Numbered from the stretch's first letter, positions 38,262-49,043 are shown. The stretch: 64,000 nt of DNA from Psychrobacter cibarius (GCF_016107535.1 NZ_JABASQ010000011.1:1-64000); one strand, 5' to 3'. Notes: generated from the sequence alone by a model not told the origin. Translations and numbers: made by a program.

Positions 38262-40262
38262 TTAAATCACATTGATGTGTTTACATGAGTAAAGTACAGT
38301 ACGACTATCAGGCTCAAAAAATATACTAATATTGCCAACTTGATAATACTTTGAAAATACTTCCTTATTGATAGTGGTAATATGATACATGGGCTTATCT
38401 TCTATCGTAATCATAATCTTATCGACCGAACAGTAAAAACTTGGTGGTACTATCGTAAATAGGTAAGGCGGTTCACCACCAAGCTCAATATAGTCTTCAA
38501 CAGGCTCGAATGTGTCCTGTTGATTTCTATATCTTGTTTTGAACAACTCATTTTGTTCGCAGTACAGTTGTTGTCTTAACTGGATATCGTGTCGATGTTC
38601 AATAATGCGATCAGTATCTTCGTGATTAGTGAAATAGAAGTAAGACTCTTTGCCTAAAAACTCATATTGATTATCAGTATTGAGCTTAAATGAGTACCAG
38701 CCATTGCCAAGATAATCGTTGTGATGAGCGCTAGTTTTCTCTCCTATAGTATAAATAGCTATCTCATCAGGTTCGTACGCCAGACAAATAGGCAGAGTGA
38801 TGCCATGCCACTCCTTTTTTAATAAACCTAAATCAATCTTTGCTACTGGCATAAAGTGTTTAATAAGCCATGGCTGATCAGATATAAATACTGTGCTTGG
38901 TTGAGGATATAACTCAATACCGCTACCAACATCCTGTTTATCTACTTTAACTTGTGGTAATAAGTGTGGTTTATGTATTGCATGGATAAAAGGTTTTAGA
39001 GAGGCAACGACTTCTTTACTATTATCAAAGTAACAACTATCAACAGAATTAATTGGCTTAGAGTTATGATAATCCATTTCAGATACAGCTAAAAATTGTC
39101 CAAACGCTTTGATAACAGATTGTTCTGTACCAAGCGCCAATTTATAACACTCACCGAGCAACATTTTTGCGCGCTTCCACTCTGAATGTAGCAAGAGCGC
39201 TTGAGATATTTTTTCAAATGCTCGCTTTTCGAGCTGAGGTAGAATAGCTTCAAATGTATAGTCAGGCTGATAAGGTATGGCGCTGATTTTATCACCGTCT
39301 CCTCCCGTAAACGCCTCTTTGGGCAACTTGATATCTAAATCTAACTCCATGATTTGTCTAATGATATCAAGCCTCTCAATAATCTCTGGTTTACTCTGTT
39401 GCTTGTAGAACTGATCAAAAGCTAGCCGATTGTAAGCCTCCACCGCATTCATAAAGCTGGCAGAAGCATGCGCTTCACGTTTATTAGTGATATTGAATTT
39501 TCCTGAATCGTCTTGATGCCAGCAAAAATACTCAGTCGCCCATCTTTCACCATTCATAAATTCATGATGCAATTTACCTAATGCATACTCGTTTTCATCA
39601 ACCAACTGCATGATAATGTCAGGTGCTTGCTGATCTTCACGTGTATTTAATCTTAAAATAGCAATACCGTGTCCTAGCTTTGCAAGCTCTTGTAAGAGTG
39701 AGTAAGACGAACTGTGTACATTCGATGTGGTTAGCAAAGCAATGGCATCGGCCATGGGACTAAGTAGACCAGAGCTGGTGTTAGTCCAACGGTTTCCTGA
39801 GTTTTTAAGACCTTTTTCAGTACAAAACTGATCTTCTGCACCTTTTTTGTCTTGTTTATATGCTTTAAGATAATGACCAACATAAGACCGATATATTTTC
39901 TGAGATTTAGTGTAATCGTTTTTAAAGTACTCTAAATAGAGGGCTCGATTAATTTCATTATCAAGACGAGTAAAGGGTAGTTGTGCCATACCGATAGTGT
40001 AGCCTAACCATTTTATATTCTGTTTTATTCGTTTTGTGATAGAGAATTGCTTGGATATTTCAGCAGTGTCCATTAGTTGGGCAGTATAATATGCTGAAGA
40101 GACAAAAACTCTGAGGAGTTGATTGTTTTTAACTTTGTTAGAATCTAATAGTTGCTTGATTTGTTCAAGAGTATGAGTGGCTCTCAAATGTGATGATATC
40201 CTAAAACCAATACCGCTGTCTGAAATTTTATAAGTGAGTTGATACGCTTTGCTGTTATCCAT
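38262..40262 (-). CDS. Large orphan protein of unknown family
   Basis: A 666-aa soluble protein with no signal peptide or membrane segment and no domain I can name. The N-terminal ~110 residues look like a small alpha/beta domain. The middle (~110-400) is helical, with possible TPR/Sel1-like spacing around YALGKLHHEFMNG and LLGECYKLALGTEQS. The C-terminal third is beta-rich (ELYPQPSTVFISDQPW ... ITLPICLAYEPDEIAIYTIG). The ATG at 40262 has AGGA seven bases upstream and is preferred over ATG 40298. Base composition appears AT-rich compared with flanking core genes. Possible accessory or defence gene, but nothing in the sequence proves it. Confidence 0.7.
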   Translation of the reverse strand: MDNSKAYQLTYKISDSGIGFRISSHLRATHTLEQIKQLLDSNKVKNNQLLRVFVSSAYYTAQLMDTAEISKQFSITKRIKQNIKWLGYTIGMAQLPFTRLDNEINRALYLEYFKNDYTKSQKIYRSYVGHYLKAYKQDKKGAEDQFCTEKGLKNSGNRWTNTSSGLLSPMADAIALLTTSNVHSSSYSLLQELAKLGHGIAILRLNTREDQQAPDIIMQLVDENEYALGKLHHEFMNGERWATEYFCWHQDDSGKFNITNKREAHASASFMNAVEAYNRLAFDQFYKQQSKPEIIERLDIIRQIMELDLDIKLPKEAFTGGDGDKISAIPYQPDYTFEAILPQLEKRAFEKISQALLLHSEWKRAKMLLGECYKLALGTEQSVIKAFGQFLAVSEMDYHNSKPINSVDSCYFDNSKEVVASLKPFIHAIHKPHLLPQVKVDKQDVGSGIELYPQPSTVFISDQPWLIKHFMPVAKIDLGLLKKEWHGITLPICLAYEPDEIAIYTIGEKTSAHHNDYLGNGWYSFKLNTDNQYEFLGKESYFYFTNHEDTDRIIEHRHDIQLRQQLYCEQNELFKTRYRNQQDTFEPVEDYIELGGEPPYLFTIVPPSFYCSVDKIMITIEDKPMYHITTINKEVFSKYYQVGNISIFFEPDSRTVLYSCKHINVI

Positions 40263-40620
40263 TCTAATTCCTATAGGGTTTAACATATCCACAAACAATA
40301 CTACTTAAAGTTGAGTGTGGCTCATTAAACTGAATCAGTTTTCTTAATACCTAAGTATAGCTTAGATATACGTAAGTCAGATGCGACTATATTTTTCAAT
40401 AAATATAAATAAATGTAAGATATGATTTGTTGCATACATCCTGTCTTTAAAAAAATAAATCAATATCTCGATGTCTAAAAATTTACATATTCTATTCTGA
40501 TATTAGTCCTGCTGTTTCGCTATTTAATCGAGTATATGTATTATGGTATGTTATTTAGACTTTATTATAATGGAGAAAAGAAGCAAAAATCGGCTCTAGA
40601 AATTCCGATTTAAACATTAC
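40263..40620. other. AT-rich gap upstream of the orphan gene
   Basis: 358 bp of very AT-rich sequence. It should hold the orphan gene's promoter and, at 40585-40612, a terminator for the transporter gene. No small ORF with a credible ribosome site was seen. Confidence 0.5.
40585..40612 (-). terminator. Terminator after the BASS transporter
   Basis: Read leftward, AAATCGG pairs with CCGATTT around an 11-base loop, followed by a short T run. It lies just beyond the transporter's stop codon. Confidence 0.55.
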
Positions 40621-41550
40621 TTATTTAGCATCTCTCTTAGCAAAAATATTTGCAACCAGTGCGCCACTAAAGTTATGCCATACACTAAATATTGCACTAG
40701 GTAAGGCAGCGACAGGATTGAAATAAGTTGCCGCAAGGGCAGCGCCCAGACCAGAGTTTTGCATGCCCACTTCTATCATAATCGCGCGGCGTTGTTTTTC
40801 CGTAAAGCCAGACAAGCGAGCGATTACATATCCCAAGGTATAACCCGTCATATTGTGTAAGGCAACCACGATAAAGACGATAGCACCGCTATCTAGAATA
40901 GTTGCTTTAGACACGGCAACCACTGCCGCTATGATGATGGAAATACCCAATACCGATACCATCGGTAATACCTCGGTGACGAACTCGATCTTTTTACCCA
41001 AAAACTTATGAAAGATAACACCCAGTAATATGGGCAAGATGACGATTTTGGTAATGGTTATCATCATACTGGCCAAATCGATATCAATCAGCTGCCCCGC
41101 AAAAACACTGAGTAGAATAGGGGTCAGAAAAGGCGCAAGTAGGGTAGAGATAGAGGTAATCGCCACACTCAATGCCACATCACCTTTGGCTAAGAACGTA
41201 ATTACGTTACTCGACGTGCCGCCAGGACAACAACCAACCAAAATAACACCGACTGCTATTAAAGGATCAAGGTTGAAAATGACCGTCAATAGGTAAGCAA
41301 TCAATGGCATGAGCGTAAATTGTGCTAATAGCCCTACCAATACAGGTTTGGGGCGTTTGACGATTTCTAGGAAATCTTCTGTTTTGAGCGTCATGCCCAT
41401 CCCAAACATAATGATGCCAAGTATGGGAACGATTAAAAAAGCCAACGAGGCAAAAAACTCAGGAAAAATAAATCCCAAAACAGCACTGACCAATGCCCAG
41501 ATTGCAAAGGTTTTGCCAATCCAACTAGAAAGTAATGCAATCTGATTCAT
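40621..41550 (-). CDS. Bile acid:sodium symporter family transporter (BASS)
   Basis: A 309-aa inner membrane protein of about nine to ten hydrophobic segments. Family motifs are LIVPILGIIMFGMGMTL near residue 35-51, the sodium-site segment GVILVGCCPGGTSSNVITFLA near 100-120, and GMQNSGLGAALA near 268-279. The bacterial substrates of this family include pantoate and other organic anions, so the bile acid name is only historical. It stands downstream of metH on the same strand but a terminator separates them. The ribosome site is weak. Confidence 0.92.
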   Translation of the reverse strand: MNQIALLSSWIGKTFAIWALVSAVLGFIFPEFFASLAFLIVPILGIIMFGMGMTLKTEDFLEIVKRPKPVLVGLLAQFTLMPLIAYLLTVIFNLDPLIAVGVILVGCCPGGTSSNVITFLAKGDVALSVAITSISTLLAPFLTPILLSVFAGQLIDIDLASMMITITKIVILPILLGVIFHKFLGKKIEFVTEVLPMVSVLGISIIIAAVVAVSKATILDSGAIVFIVVALHNMTGYTLGYVIARLSGFTEKQRRAIMIEVGMQNSGLGAALAATYFNPVAALPSAIFSVWHNFSGALVANIFAKRDAK

Positions 41551-41681
41551 AGCCTATCTCACAAAGATAAAAATAATAGAATAGACAATAATCTAGCATG
41601 GTTATTGTTAGTAAATGATGAAAGTATTTTGCTATGAACGTAGCGATAAGTTTGCTGATGGTGGGAAAAATAGACTGCCAT

Positions 41682-41716
41682 AAAAAATGGCTTACCCATG
41701 TTAAATGAGTAAGCCA
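41682..41716 (-). terminator. Terminator after metH
   Basis: TGGCTTAC and GTAAGCCA (extended by CAT/ATG) pair around a short loop; leftward it is followed by six T. It separates metH from the transporter gene. Confidence 0.85.
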
Positions 41717-41758
41717 AAGAATAACTATTAGGTTTCTATCACTTGATTAGCCAATCGA

Positions 41759-44700
41759 CTATAAATTCGGATTTAACCACTTCTCAGCCGTCTTCATATC
41801 CCAGCCTTTACGCTCAGCATAGCTCTCTAACTGATCACGGCTTATTTTGCCGACGTTGAAGTATTCACTATCAGGATGCGAGTAATAGAATCCGCTGACC
41901 GAGGACGCAGGCCACATTGCATAGCTCTCAGTTAGTGTTGTACCAATCGCATCTACCGTACCCAGCCAATCAAATAATTTGCCTTTTTCCGTATGCTCAG
42001 GGCAGGCAGGGTAGCCAGGTGCTGGACGGATACCAACGTATTTTTCTTTAATCATCTCATCATTGGTGAGTGATTCAGTCGGTTGATAGCCCCAATACTC
42101 TTTACGGATGAGCTCGTGCAAATGCTCGGCAAACGCTTCTGCTAAGCGATCAGACAATGCCTGCACCATAATGGCATTATAGTCATCGCCTGCTGCTTTA
42201 TACTTTTCAGCCAGTGCTTCTGTACCCACGATAGAAACGGTAAAGCCGCCCAAGTGATCGGTATGCGTCTCTGATGGCGAGATGAAATCCGCCAAGCTAA
42301 AGTTTGGTTTGCCACTGGCTTTGTCGCTTTGCTGACGTAAGTGCTCGAATTGATATTCTGCTGCGCCGCCTTCACTAGCATGATCATAGACAGTAACGGT
42401 ATCGGCACCCGTACGGCGCGCAGGCATGAGTTTAAACACCCCTTTGGCGACGATTAATTTTTCATCAATCATCTTTTGCATCAGCTCATTGGCATTATCA
42501 AATAAATCTCGTGCCGCTTCGCCGACCACATCATCTTGCAATATCTTCGGGTATTTACCTGTCAGACCCCAAGAGATAAAGAACGGCGTCCAATCAATAT
42601 ATGGCAGTAGGTTGGTGATAGGGTAATCATCCAATATCACTTGGCCTAACTTATTAGGCACTGGTGGCACATAGTTTTCCCAATCATACTGAAAGCCAAT
42701 TTTGACCGATTCGGCATACGTGACCTTCGCCGCTTTTGGTTGACGCTTGGCAAGGCGTTCACGTACTTTGACATACTCTTCGCGGGTTTCATCGATCAGC
42801 GCTTGACGGTGTTCTTTGGAGAGCAGTTTGGTGACTACACCGACTGAGCGTGAGGCATCAGATACATAGATGACGGCATCATTTTGGTATTGTGGCTCGA
42901 CTTTGACCGCGGTATGCGCTTTGGAGGTCGTTGCACCGCCAATCATCAAGGGTAACGTCATGCCGCGCTCTTGCATTTGCTTGGCGACATAGACCATCTC
43001 ATCGAGACTTGGGGTAATCAGACCTGATAAGCCAATGATATCGACTTCTTCAGCGATAGCGGTATCGAGGATTTTTTCACACGGCACCATGACACCCAGA
43101 TCAACGATATCATAGCCATTACAGCCCAGCACCACGCCGACGATGTTTTTACCGATATCGTGGACGTCGCCTTTGACCGTTGCCATGAGGATTTTGCCTT
43201 TCTTTTCACCCTCGACTTTTTCTGCTTCGATATACGGATTGAGCCACGCAACGGACTGTTTCATCACGCGAGCTGATTTGACCACTTGTGGTAAGAACAT
43301 TTTACCGGCACCAAATAAGTCACCGACGATATTCATCCCGTCCATGAGTGGGCCTTCGATGACTTCTAGCGGCTTGGGATATTTCTCCCATGCTTCTTTG
43401 GTATCAGCTTCGATAAAGGTAGTGATGCCTTTGACCAGTGCATGGGCGATGCGTTCTTCTACCGTGCCTTCGCGCCAGCTCATATCAACGGTGCTGTCTT
43501 TTTTCTTACCACCGTTTTGGTAGTTCTCAGCCACAGTCATCAGACGTTCGGTGGCGTCTTGACCGCTCTCACCTTGGTTGCGGTTGAGCATCACATCTTC
43601 GATGGCGTCGCGTGCTTCCTTTGGAATATCATCGTACAGTTCAAGCATGGCAGGGTTGACGATACCCATTGTCAGACCATTCTGAATCGCATGATAGAGG
43701 AATACGGAGTTTATGGCTTCACGGATAGGGTTACCACGGAAACTAAACGAGACGTTAGAGACACCACCCGATACCATCGCATTGGGCAAGTTATCGGTAA
43801 TCCATTTGGTGGCATTAATAAAGTCCGCACCATAATTATTGTGCTCAGTGATACCAGTGGCAACGGCAAAAATGTTTGGGTCAAAAATAATGTCTTCTGA
43901 TGGGAAACCAACTTCATTAACCAATACATCATAACTGCGTTGACAAATCTGAATCTTACGCTCGTAAGTATCGGCTTGACCGTCTTCATCAAATGCCATG
44001 ACGATAACGGCGGCACCGTAGCGCATACAAAGCTTGGCACGCTCAACGAACTCAGCATGACCTTCTTTTAATGAGATAGAGTTGACGACGGACTTGCCTT
44101 GGATACGCTTAAGACCTTCTTCGATGATGTCCCATTTAGACGAGTCAATCATCAGCGGTACACGGCTGATATCAGGCTCACCAGACACGAGGTTGACGAA
44201 ATGAATCATCGCTTGCTTGGAGTCGAGCATGCCTTCGTCCATATTGATATCGACGATTTGCGCACCGCCTTCGACCTGATCTCGCGCCACATCGAGTGCT
44301 TCGGTGTAGGCTTCGGTTTTAATCAAGCGTAAAAACTTTTTAGAGCCTGTCACGTTGGTACGTTCACCCACGTTGACGAATAGGCTGTCGGCATTGATGG
44401 TAAATGGCTCAAGACCCGATAAACGGCAGGCAGGTGGGATATCTGGAATGACGCGCGGTGGATAATTTGCCACCATTTTAGCGATTTGACGGATATGCTC
44501 AGGCGTCGTACCACAACAGCCACCAACGATGTTTAAAATACCCGCTTTGGCAAAACCTTCGAGTAGGGCGGCTGTTTGTTCGGCTGTTTCATCATATTCA
44601 CCAAACTCGTTGGGTAAACCCGCGTTTGGATGCGCTGACACATAGGTATTAGCAATGTTCGACAGCGTTTGGATATGCGGACGCAGTGCATCAGCGCCTA

Positions 44701-45547
44701 ATGCGCAGTTAAAGCCAACCGATAATGGCTTGGCATGGCGGATTGAATTATAAAAGGCTTCAGCGGTTTGACCTGATAGCGTTCGACCTGAGGCATCGGT
44801 AATGGTGCCCGAAATCATAATTGGTAATTCAAAACCAATGTCATTAAACACGCCCGTAATAGCAAAGATGGCTGCTTTAGCATTGAGCGTATCAAATATT
44901 GTTTCGATGAGGATGAGGTCGACACCGCCTTCTATCAGGCATAAGGTCGCTTCACGGTAATTTAGTACCAATTCGTCAAAGGTAATGTTACGAAAGGCTG
45001 GGTCATTGACGTCCGGTGATAGCGAGCACGTGCGTGAAGTTGGCCCTACGACACCCGCGACAAAACGCGGTTTCTCAGGTGTTTTTGCCGTAAATTCATC
45101 CGCTGCTTCGCGGGCAATCTTGGCTGCTGTCTTATTCAGCTCAGGCACTAGATACTGCATATCGTAGTCAGCCATCGACAGACGCGTACCGTTAAAGGTA
45201 TTGGTCTCGATGATATCGGCACCAGCTAGCAGATGATCGTGATGAATGTCTTTAATCATGTGCGGCTGTGTCAGTACCAATAAATCATTGTTACCGCGTA
45301 CGTCTTGATTGATATCGGCAAAACGCTCACCACGATAATCTGCTTCTTCTAATTTATAGGTCTGAATCTGTGTACCCATCGCCCCATCTAACATCAAGAT
45401 GCGTGATGCCATTTGCTCGGTGATACGTGCACGTGCCGTCAGTTGCTGCTCTTTATAAGGAAACACGGCAGGTGGCGTTAAAATAAAGTCATCAGCGGAT
45501 GATGGACTAGAAGTAGGATCAGATTGAGAAGTCATCGTTTGAGTCAT
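41759..45547 (-). CDS. metH: Cobalamin-dependent methionine synthase
   Basis: A 1262-aa modular enzyme that transfers the methyl group of methyltetrahydrofolate to homocysteine. Order: homocysteine domain with zinc Cys C344-C345 (GCCGTTPEH), pterin domain ([14 protein letters not shown]), cap and B12 domain with the ligand H796 in GDVHDIGKN, and the C-terminal SAM-binding reactivation domain ending at 1262. About 35 residues longer at the N-terminus than E. coli MetH. The ATG at 45547 is preferred although its ribosome site is poor; ATG 45535 is another choice. The frame is open for another 27 codons upstream across a TAAGAA repeat. No cobalamin riboswitch was recognised. Confidence 0.97.
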   Translation of the reverse strand: MTQTMTSQSDPTSSPSSADDFILTPPAVFPYKEQQLTARARITEQMASRILMLDGAMGTQIQTYKLEEADYRGERFADINQDVRGNNDLLVLTQPHMIKDIHHDHLLAGADIIETNTFNGTRLSMADYDMQYLVPELNKTAAKIAREAADEFTAKTPEKPRFVAGVVGPTSRTCSLSPDVNDPAFRNITFDELVLNYREATLCLIEGGVDLILIETIFDTLNAKAAIFAITGVFNDIGFELPIMISGTITDASGRTLSGQTAEAFYNSIRHAKPLSVGFNCALGADALRPHIQTLSNIANTYVSAHPNAGLPNEFGEYDETAEQTAALLEGFAKAGILNIVGGCCGTTPEHIRQIAKMVANYPPRVIPDIPPACRLSGLEPFTINADSLFVNVGERTNVTGSKKFLRLIKTEAYTEALDVARDQVEGGAQIVDINMDEGMLDSKQAMIHFVNLVSGEPDISRVPLMIDSSKWDIIEEGLKRIQGKSVVNSISLKEGHAEFVERAKLCMRYGAAVIVMAFDEDGQADTYERKIQICQRSYDVLVNEVGFPSEDIIFDPNIFAVATGITEHNNYGADFINATKWITDNLPNAMVSGGVSNVSFSFRGNPIREAINSVFLYHAIQNGLTMGIVNPAMLELYDDIPKEARDAIEDVMLNRNQGESGQDATERLMTVAENYQNGGKKKDSTVDMSWREGTVEERIAHALVKGITTFIEADTKEAWEKYPKPLEVIEGPLMDGMNIVGDLFGAGKMFLPQVVKSARVMKQSVAWLNPYIEAEKVEGEKKGKILMATVKGDVHDIGKNIVGVVLGCNGYDIVDLGVMVPCEKILDTAIAEEVDIIGLSGLITPSLDEMVYVAKQMQERGMTLPLMIGGATTSKAHTAVKVEPQYQNDAVIYVSDASRSVGVVTKLLSKEHRQALIDETREEYVKVRERLAKRQPKAAKVTYAESVKIGFQYDWENYVPPVPNKLGQVILDDYPITNLLPYIDWTPFFISWGLTGKYPKILQDDVVGEAARDLFDNANELMQKMIDEKLIVAKGVFKLMPARRTGADTVTVYDHASEGGAAEYQFEHLRQQSDKASGKPNFSLADFISPSETHTDHLGGFTVSIVGTEALAEKYKAAGDDYNAIMVQALSDRLAEAFAEHLHELIRKEYWGYQPTESLTNDEMIKEKYVGIRPAPGYPACPEHTEKGKLFDWLGTVDAIGTTLTESYAMWPASSVSGFYYSHPDSEYFNVGKISRDQLESYAERKGWDMKTAEKWLNPNL

Positions 45548-46119
45548 AGGAGCGCTGCTTATATCGTCAATGTTATAAAAGGGGAAGTAATAAGAATAAG
45601 AATAAGAATAATAAATAGCGTGCAACATTTATAAAAGGCGTGGGCAAATCCGCATTATTCTAGCATGAAAATCATACCTCACGTGGGACAGTACTTATTC
45701 CTCTTTGGCAATATGCTAGACAAAAAATCTGCCTGTTGATTGAGTGAGCATGATGTTCAAAGTTTATGGCATTAAGCGATTAGGAACAAATGAATATCAT
45801 TTCGCTTAAAGATTACATAAAGCTTTGTTTCTATAAATGAAAGCACAACGATTGTGCTTAAAAGTCAGACAGTGTTTACACCTGTACTACAAAAAGTTGC
45901 GTAAAGAGGAATTGATAAAGCTTTGTTATATGTTAATTTAATTTCAGAAGGATTGATGTTTCATAAGCAATACTTACTAGTAAATGTTAATAGTTGTATT
46001 AGTGACATCTAACATTTACCACTATTATTAGCGCTAGTATTTGCTATAAGGGAAGACGATCTAATCTGCAAGACAGTTATAGAACAGTCAATAAATACTC
46101 AATCATTAAGGATAATGTT
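45548..46119. other. Divergent metH / fasciclin intergenic region
   Basis: 572 bp. It contains a TAAGAA microsatellite (45591-45611) in the metH leader, a perfect inverted repeat AAGCACAA-CGA-TTGTGCTT at 45841-45859, and two copies of ATAAAGCTTTGTT (45817-45829 and 45915-45927). Promoters for both genes must lie here but none is clear. No gene seen. Confidence 0.55.
45591..45611. repeat. TAAGAA hexanucleotide microsatellite upstream of metH
   Basis: Three perfect TAAGAA units and a partial one lie 44-64 bp upstream of the metH start codon, in the probable 5' leader. Confidence 0.75.
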
Positions 46120-46674
46120 ATGAAGCTTACTAAAATTGCTACCATCGGTACATTAGCACTCTCAATCGCTGGTTTAAGCGCTTGTAATAATATGATGCCA
46201 AGCAAAAGCGCAGCGATGAAAGCGCCTATGCACAGTCAATCTATGGCAAAAATGAACGTGGTACAAGTTGCCCAAAGTAATCCTGACTTCTCGCTACTGG
46301 TCGAAGCCGTCGTAGCGGCAGATTTGGCGGGTGCTTTGTCTAACCCGAATGCAAACTATACAATATTTGCGCCGACCAATGCCGAATTTGTACAAGTCCT
46401 GCAAGAAACAGGCATGAGCAAAGCACAATTATTTGCTAACAAGCCACTATTGACTAAGATTTTAGGCTATCACGTGATTAACGGTGCGGCGCCAGTATAT
46501 GCGAAAGACGTTAAACCGGGCAATATTACTATGTTCAGTAAAGATACTCTGATGGTCACCAATCAGGGCAAATTGATGGACGAAAATGGTCGTACTACCA
46601 ATATTATAAAAACCGATATTGCTGCTAATAACGGCGTAGTACATGTTATCGATAGAGTATTATTGCCCAAATAA
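46120..46674 (+). CDS. Fasciclin (FAS1) domain lipoprotein, first of three
   Basis: A 184-aa predicted lipoprotein with lipobox GLSAC (C22) and one FAS1 domain from ~45. The FAS1 hallmarks are visible: FTIFAPTN-like TIFAPTNAEF, then the conserved YH block (ILGYHVINGAA) and NNGVVHVIDRVLLP at the end. Bacterial FAS1 proteins act in adhesion or as cell-surface binding modules; the ligand is unknown. AAGGAT lies upstream of the ATG. It is followed by two further FAS1 genes in the same direction. Confidence 0.9.
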   Translation: MKLTKIATIGTLALSIAGLSACNNMMPSKSAAMKAPMHSQSMAKMNVVQVAQSNPDFSLLVEAVVAADLAGALSNPNANYTIFAPTNAEFVQVLQETGMSKAQLFANKPLLTKILGYHVINGAAPVYAKDVKPGNITMFSKDTLMVTNQGKLMDENGRTTNIIKTDIAANNGVVHVIDRVLLPK

Positions 46675-47030
46675 GATAGATTTCAAAATTACAGTTAAAG
46701 AATTATATCCCTATTACTTTGTATGATGAAGCTGGTATGAGTACCAGCTACCGTCTTTGATGACATGATTGTTAAATACACGCTATTTTAATTGCCAATT
46801 GTTTTAGATGAAGCTCCTTTAGATGACACTGCTGGCATTTAGAATATTTGAGATATTTTTTGAGCATGTCATCATTATTGTTTAACACTACGACAATAAA
46901 CGACAGTCATCTTTGTTTCTTGTTGAAAGCTTTGATTATTTAACAGTTTCAATCATCCGACTTCAATCATTCGACGGATGCTACTGACAAAGTAGATGGT
47001 TCATCTGAACTCATACATAAGGGTATAATC
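46675..47030. other. Gap between the first and second fasciclin genes
   Basis: 356 bp. A hairpin AGCTGGTA-TGAG-TACCAGCT at 46730-46749 might be a weak terminator (no T run). Two 14-bp direct repeats (TTCAATCATCCGAC and TTCAATCATTCGAC, 46949-46976) lie 55-80 bp before the second gene. No small gene was seen. Confidence 0.5.
46949..46976 (+). repeat. 14-bp direct repeat before the second fasciclin gene
   Basis: Two adjacent units, TTCAATCATCCGAC and TTCAATCATTCGAC, differ at one base. The position upstream of the gene is compatible with a regulatory site, but it may be chance duplication. Confidence 0.55.
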
Positions 47031-47981
47031 ATGCTAAAAAGAACCCTATTATCTCTGGCGCTTGCCATGACCGTTTTGCCGCTAGCCGCTTGTAATGACG
47101 ATGACAATGATTTTTCAGTTGTTGTAGAAGCGCCAACACAAAATATTGCAGAAATTGCTGCTGAAAATAAAGATCTAACCATTCTTAATGCTGCGTTAAA
47201 GGCATCTGGACTTGATAAAGTTTTGATGTCATCAGAGGACGAATTTACTGTATTTGCACCTACTGATGCTGCATTTGCTGAATTATTGGAAGAGCTTGAT
47301 GTGACATCAGAAGAGTTATTGGCTGACAAAGAGCTATTAACCATGGTCTTAACTTATCATGTTATCCCCAATATGACAGTCAAAGCTGCTGATATTCCTT
47401 ATGGCGACAGTATCGAAACAGTCAATGGTCAAACGTTCTCTATTAGTGATGCCAATGTCATTATGGATGCAAGTGGGGATACCTCTAAAATTATCAAAAC
47501 AGATGTATTAGCCACTAATGGCGTCATTCACCTCATTGACGATGTACTGTTACCTACTGACAAGTCTATAGTGGATCTAGCCGTTGCCACAGAGGATCTC
47601 AGTATCCTCAAAGAAGCGGTGGTAGCAGCAGGATTGGCTGATGCCCTGGCTGATGAAGATGCTGACCTTACCGTCTTTGCACCAAACAATGCCGCTTTTG
47701 CTAAATTATTAGCTGAACTTAATATAAGTAAAGAACAGCTATTACAAGATAAGCCGCTGTTGACGAAAGTGCTCACCTATCATGTGATTGAAGACGATCG
47801 CGTCTTTGCCTCTGAAATTATGGCAGGCAGTCAAGAGATGCTAGAAGGCGGCAGCATCACATTTGACGATAAAAAACAAATTACCGATGGGAGAGATCGT
47901 ACCTCTAATATCGTGACCGCGAATATACAAGCGAACAATGGAGTTGTACACGTGATCGATACAGTGTTGCTACCTAAGTAA
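47031..47981 (+). CDS. Two-domain fasciclin lipoprotein, second of three
   Basis: A 316-aa predicted lipoprotein with lipobox PLAAC (C21) and two FAS1 domains in tandem (~35-178 and ~180-316). Each has the TVFAP block (EFTVFAPTDAAF; DLTVFAPNNAAF), the YHVI block, and a final NGVIHLIDDVLLP or NGVVHVIDTVLLP. The first domain resembles the single domain of the third gene; the second resembles that of the first gene, suggesting fusion or shuffling. AAGGG precedes the ATG. Same direction as its neighbours, but a ~350-bp gap argues for separate promoters. Confidence 0.92.
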   Translation: MLKRTLLSLALAMTVLPLAACNDDDNDFSVVVEAPTQNIAEIAAENKDLTILNAALKASGLDKVLMSSEDEFTVFAPTDAAFAELLEELDVTSEELLADKELLTMVLTYHVIPNMTVKAADIPYGDSIETVNGQTFSISDANVIMDASGDTSKIIKTDVLATNGVIHLIDDVLLPTDKSIVDLAVATEDLSILKEAVVAAGLADALADEDADLTVFAPNNAAFAKLLAELNISKEQLLQDKPLLTKVLTYHVIEDDRVFASEIMAGSQEMLEGGSITFDDKKQITDGRDRTSNIVTANIQANNGVVHVIDTVLLPK

Positions 47982-48164
47982 GCATTAATCCGAAATTAAT
48001 CAGTTAAAATTATAGTTATTGGTATAGCAGAGGCGACATTATTACTATTGTTTAGTTGCTATCATTTGCAACAGATAAGTGGTTCGCTGTTATATACATT
48101 AACTGGGTTAAGTTATTTGTCAAACAAGTCACTTAACAGACCATCCCTTTATAAGGAAATACTT

Positions 48165-48770
48165 ATGTTGAAGAAAAACTTACTTTCTATTGCTGTCGTT
48201 ACAGCTGCTATGTCATTAGCCGCTTGTAATGATAAAGAAGCAGTTACTGATCCTGTTGAGCCTGAAGTGACTACTGAAGAAGTGGTTGTAGAGCCCGTTG
48301 CCGAAGTTGAGCCAATGACTGAAGCCGATCCAATGGCCGATACTGCTGCGACGCAAAGCATTGCTGAAATAGCAGCTGGCAACGAAAATCTAACGATTCT
48401 AACGGCTGCATTACAAGCTGCTGGCTTAGATACAATGATGATGGATGCTGGGACTTATACGGTATTTGCACCAACTGATGATGCATTTGCTCCTGTGTTA
48501 GAGAAGCTAGGCGTTACTAAAGAAGAGCTATTAGCCGATACAGATCTACTGAAAAAAGTACTTCCGTATCACGTAGTACCTATGGTCGTTATGGCAGCTG
48601 ACATTCCTTATGGTACTGATGTTGCTACTGTAAATGGTGCTACTATCAATATTAGTGATGCTAATGTCATCACTGATGCGACTGGTAACACGGCTAATAT
48701 TACTGGTACAGATATCATGGCAACGAACGGTGTGGTTCACACTATCGATGCAGTATTGATGCCTGAGTAA
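48165..48770 (+). CDS. Fasciclin (FAS1) domain lipoprotein, third of three
   Basis: A 201-aa predicted lipoprotein with lipobox SLAAC (C21). An acidic Glu/Val/Thr-rich linker (~25-62) separates the lipid anchor from one FAS1 domain (YTVFAPTDDAF, YHVVPM, NGVVHTIDAVLMP). The ATG at 48165 follows AAGGAAA; a 39-codon upstream extension is rejected. Its signal peptide start MLKKNLLS resembles that of the second gene (MLKRTLLS), consistent with common descent. A terminator follows. Confidence 0.9.
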   Translation: MLKKNLLSIAVVTAAMSLAACNDKEAVTDPVEPEVTTEEVVVEPVAEVEPMTEADPMADTAATQSIAEIAAGNENLTILTAALQAAGLDTMMMDAGTYTVFAPTDDAFAPVLEKLGVTKEELLADTDLLKKVLPYHVVPMVVMAADIPYGTDVATVNGATINISDANVITDATGNTANITGTDIMATNGVVHTIDAVLMPE

Positions 48771-48828
48771 GTTGTTTCTATAGCCTCTTTATTTATGATT
48801 AATTAATTATTTAAATAATGACGTCGAA

Positions 48829-48857
48829 GAAGCCTAGCTATTGAGCTGGGCTTTTTT
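48829..48857 (+). terminator. Terminator after the fasciclin genes
   Basis: AAGCCTAGCT and AGCTGGGCTT pair (one G-U) around a four-base loop, followed by six T. Confidence 0.85.
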
Positions 48858-49043
48858 GCGTTTGGGGGATACCTAATTTTTACCATAGCATTGATATAAG
48901 TTAGTCGCATGAAAACGGTTCAATGTAGTGGAGAGTAAGATAAATGAGCCTTTCATTGGTTCACACTAATGCAAGTTTAAAGAGTAATGATGACTTATGT
49001 AAGATATCTATTGAAGGTTTATGAATGCAAAGGTTTGAAACAA

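Noticed and set aside
45548-46119. Possible cobalamin riboswitch upstream of metH
   Set aside because: No B12-box-like conserved core was recognised in the leftward leader.
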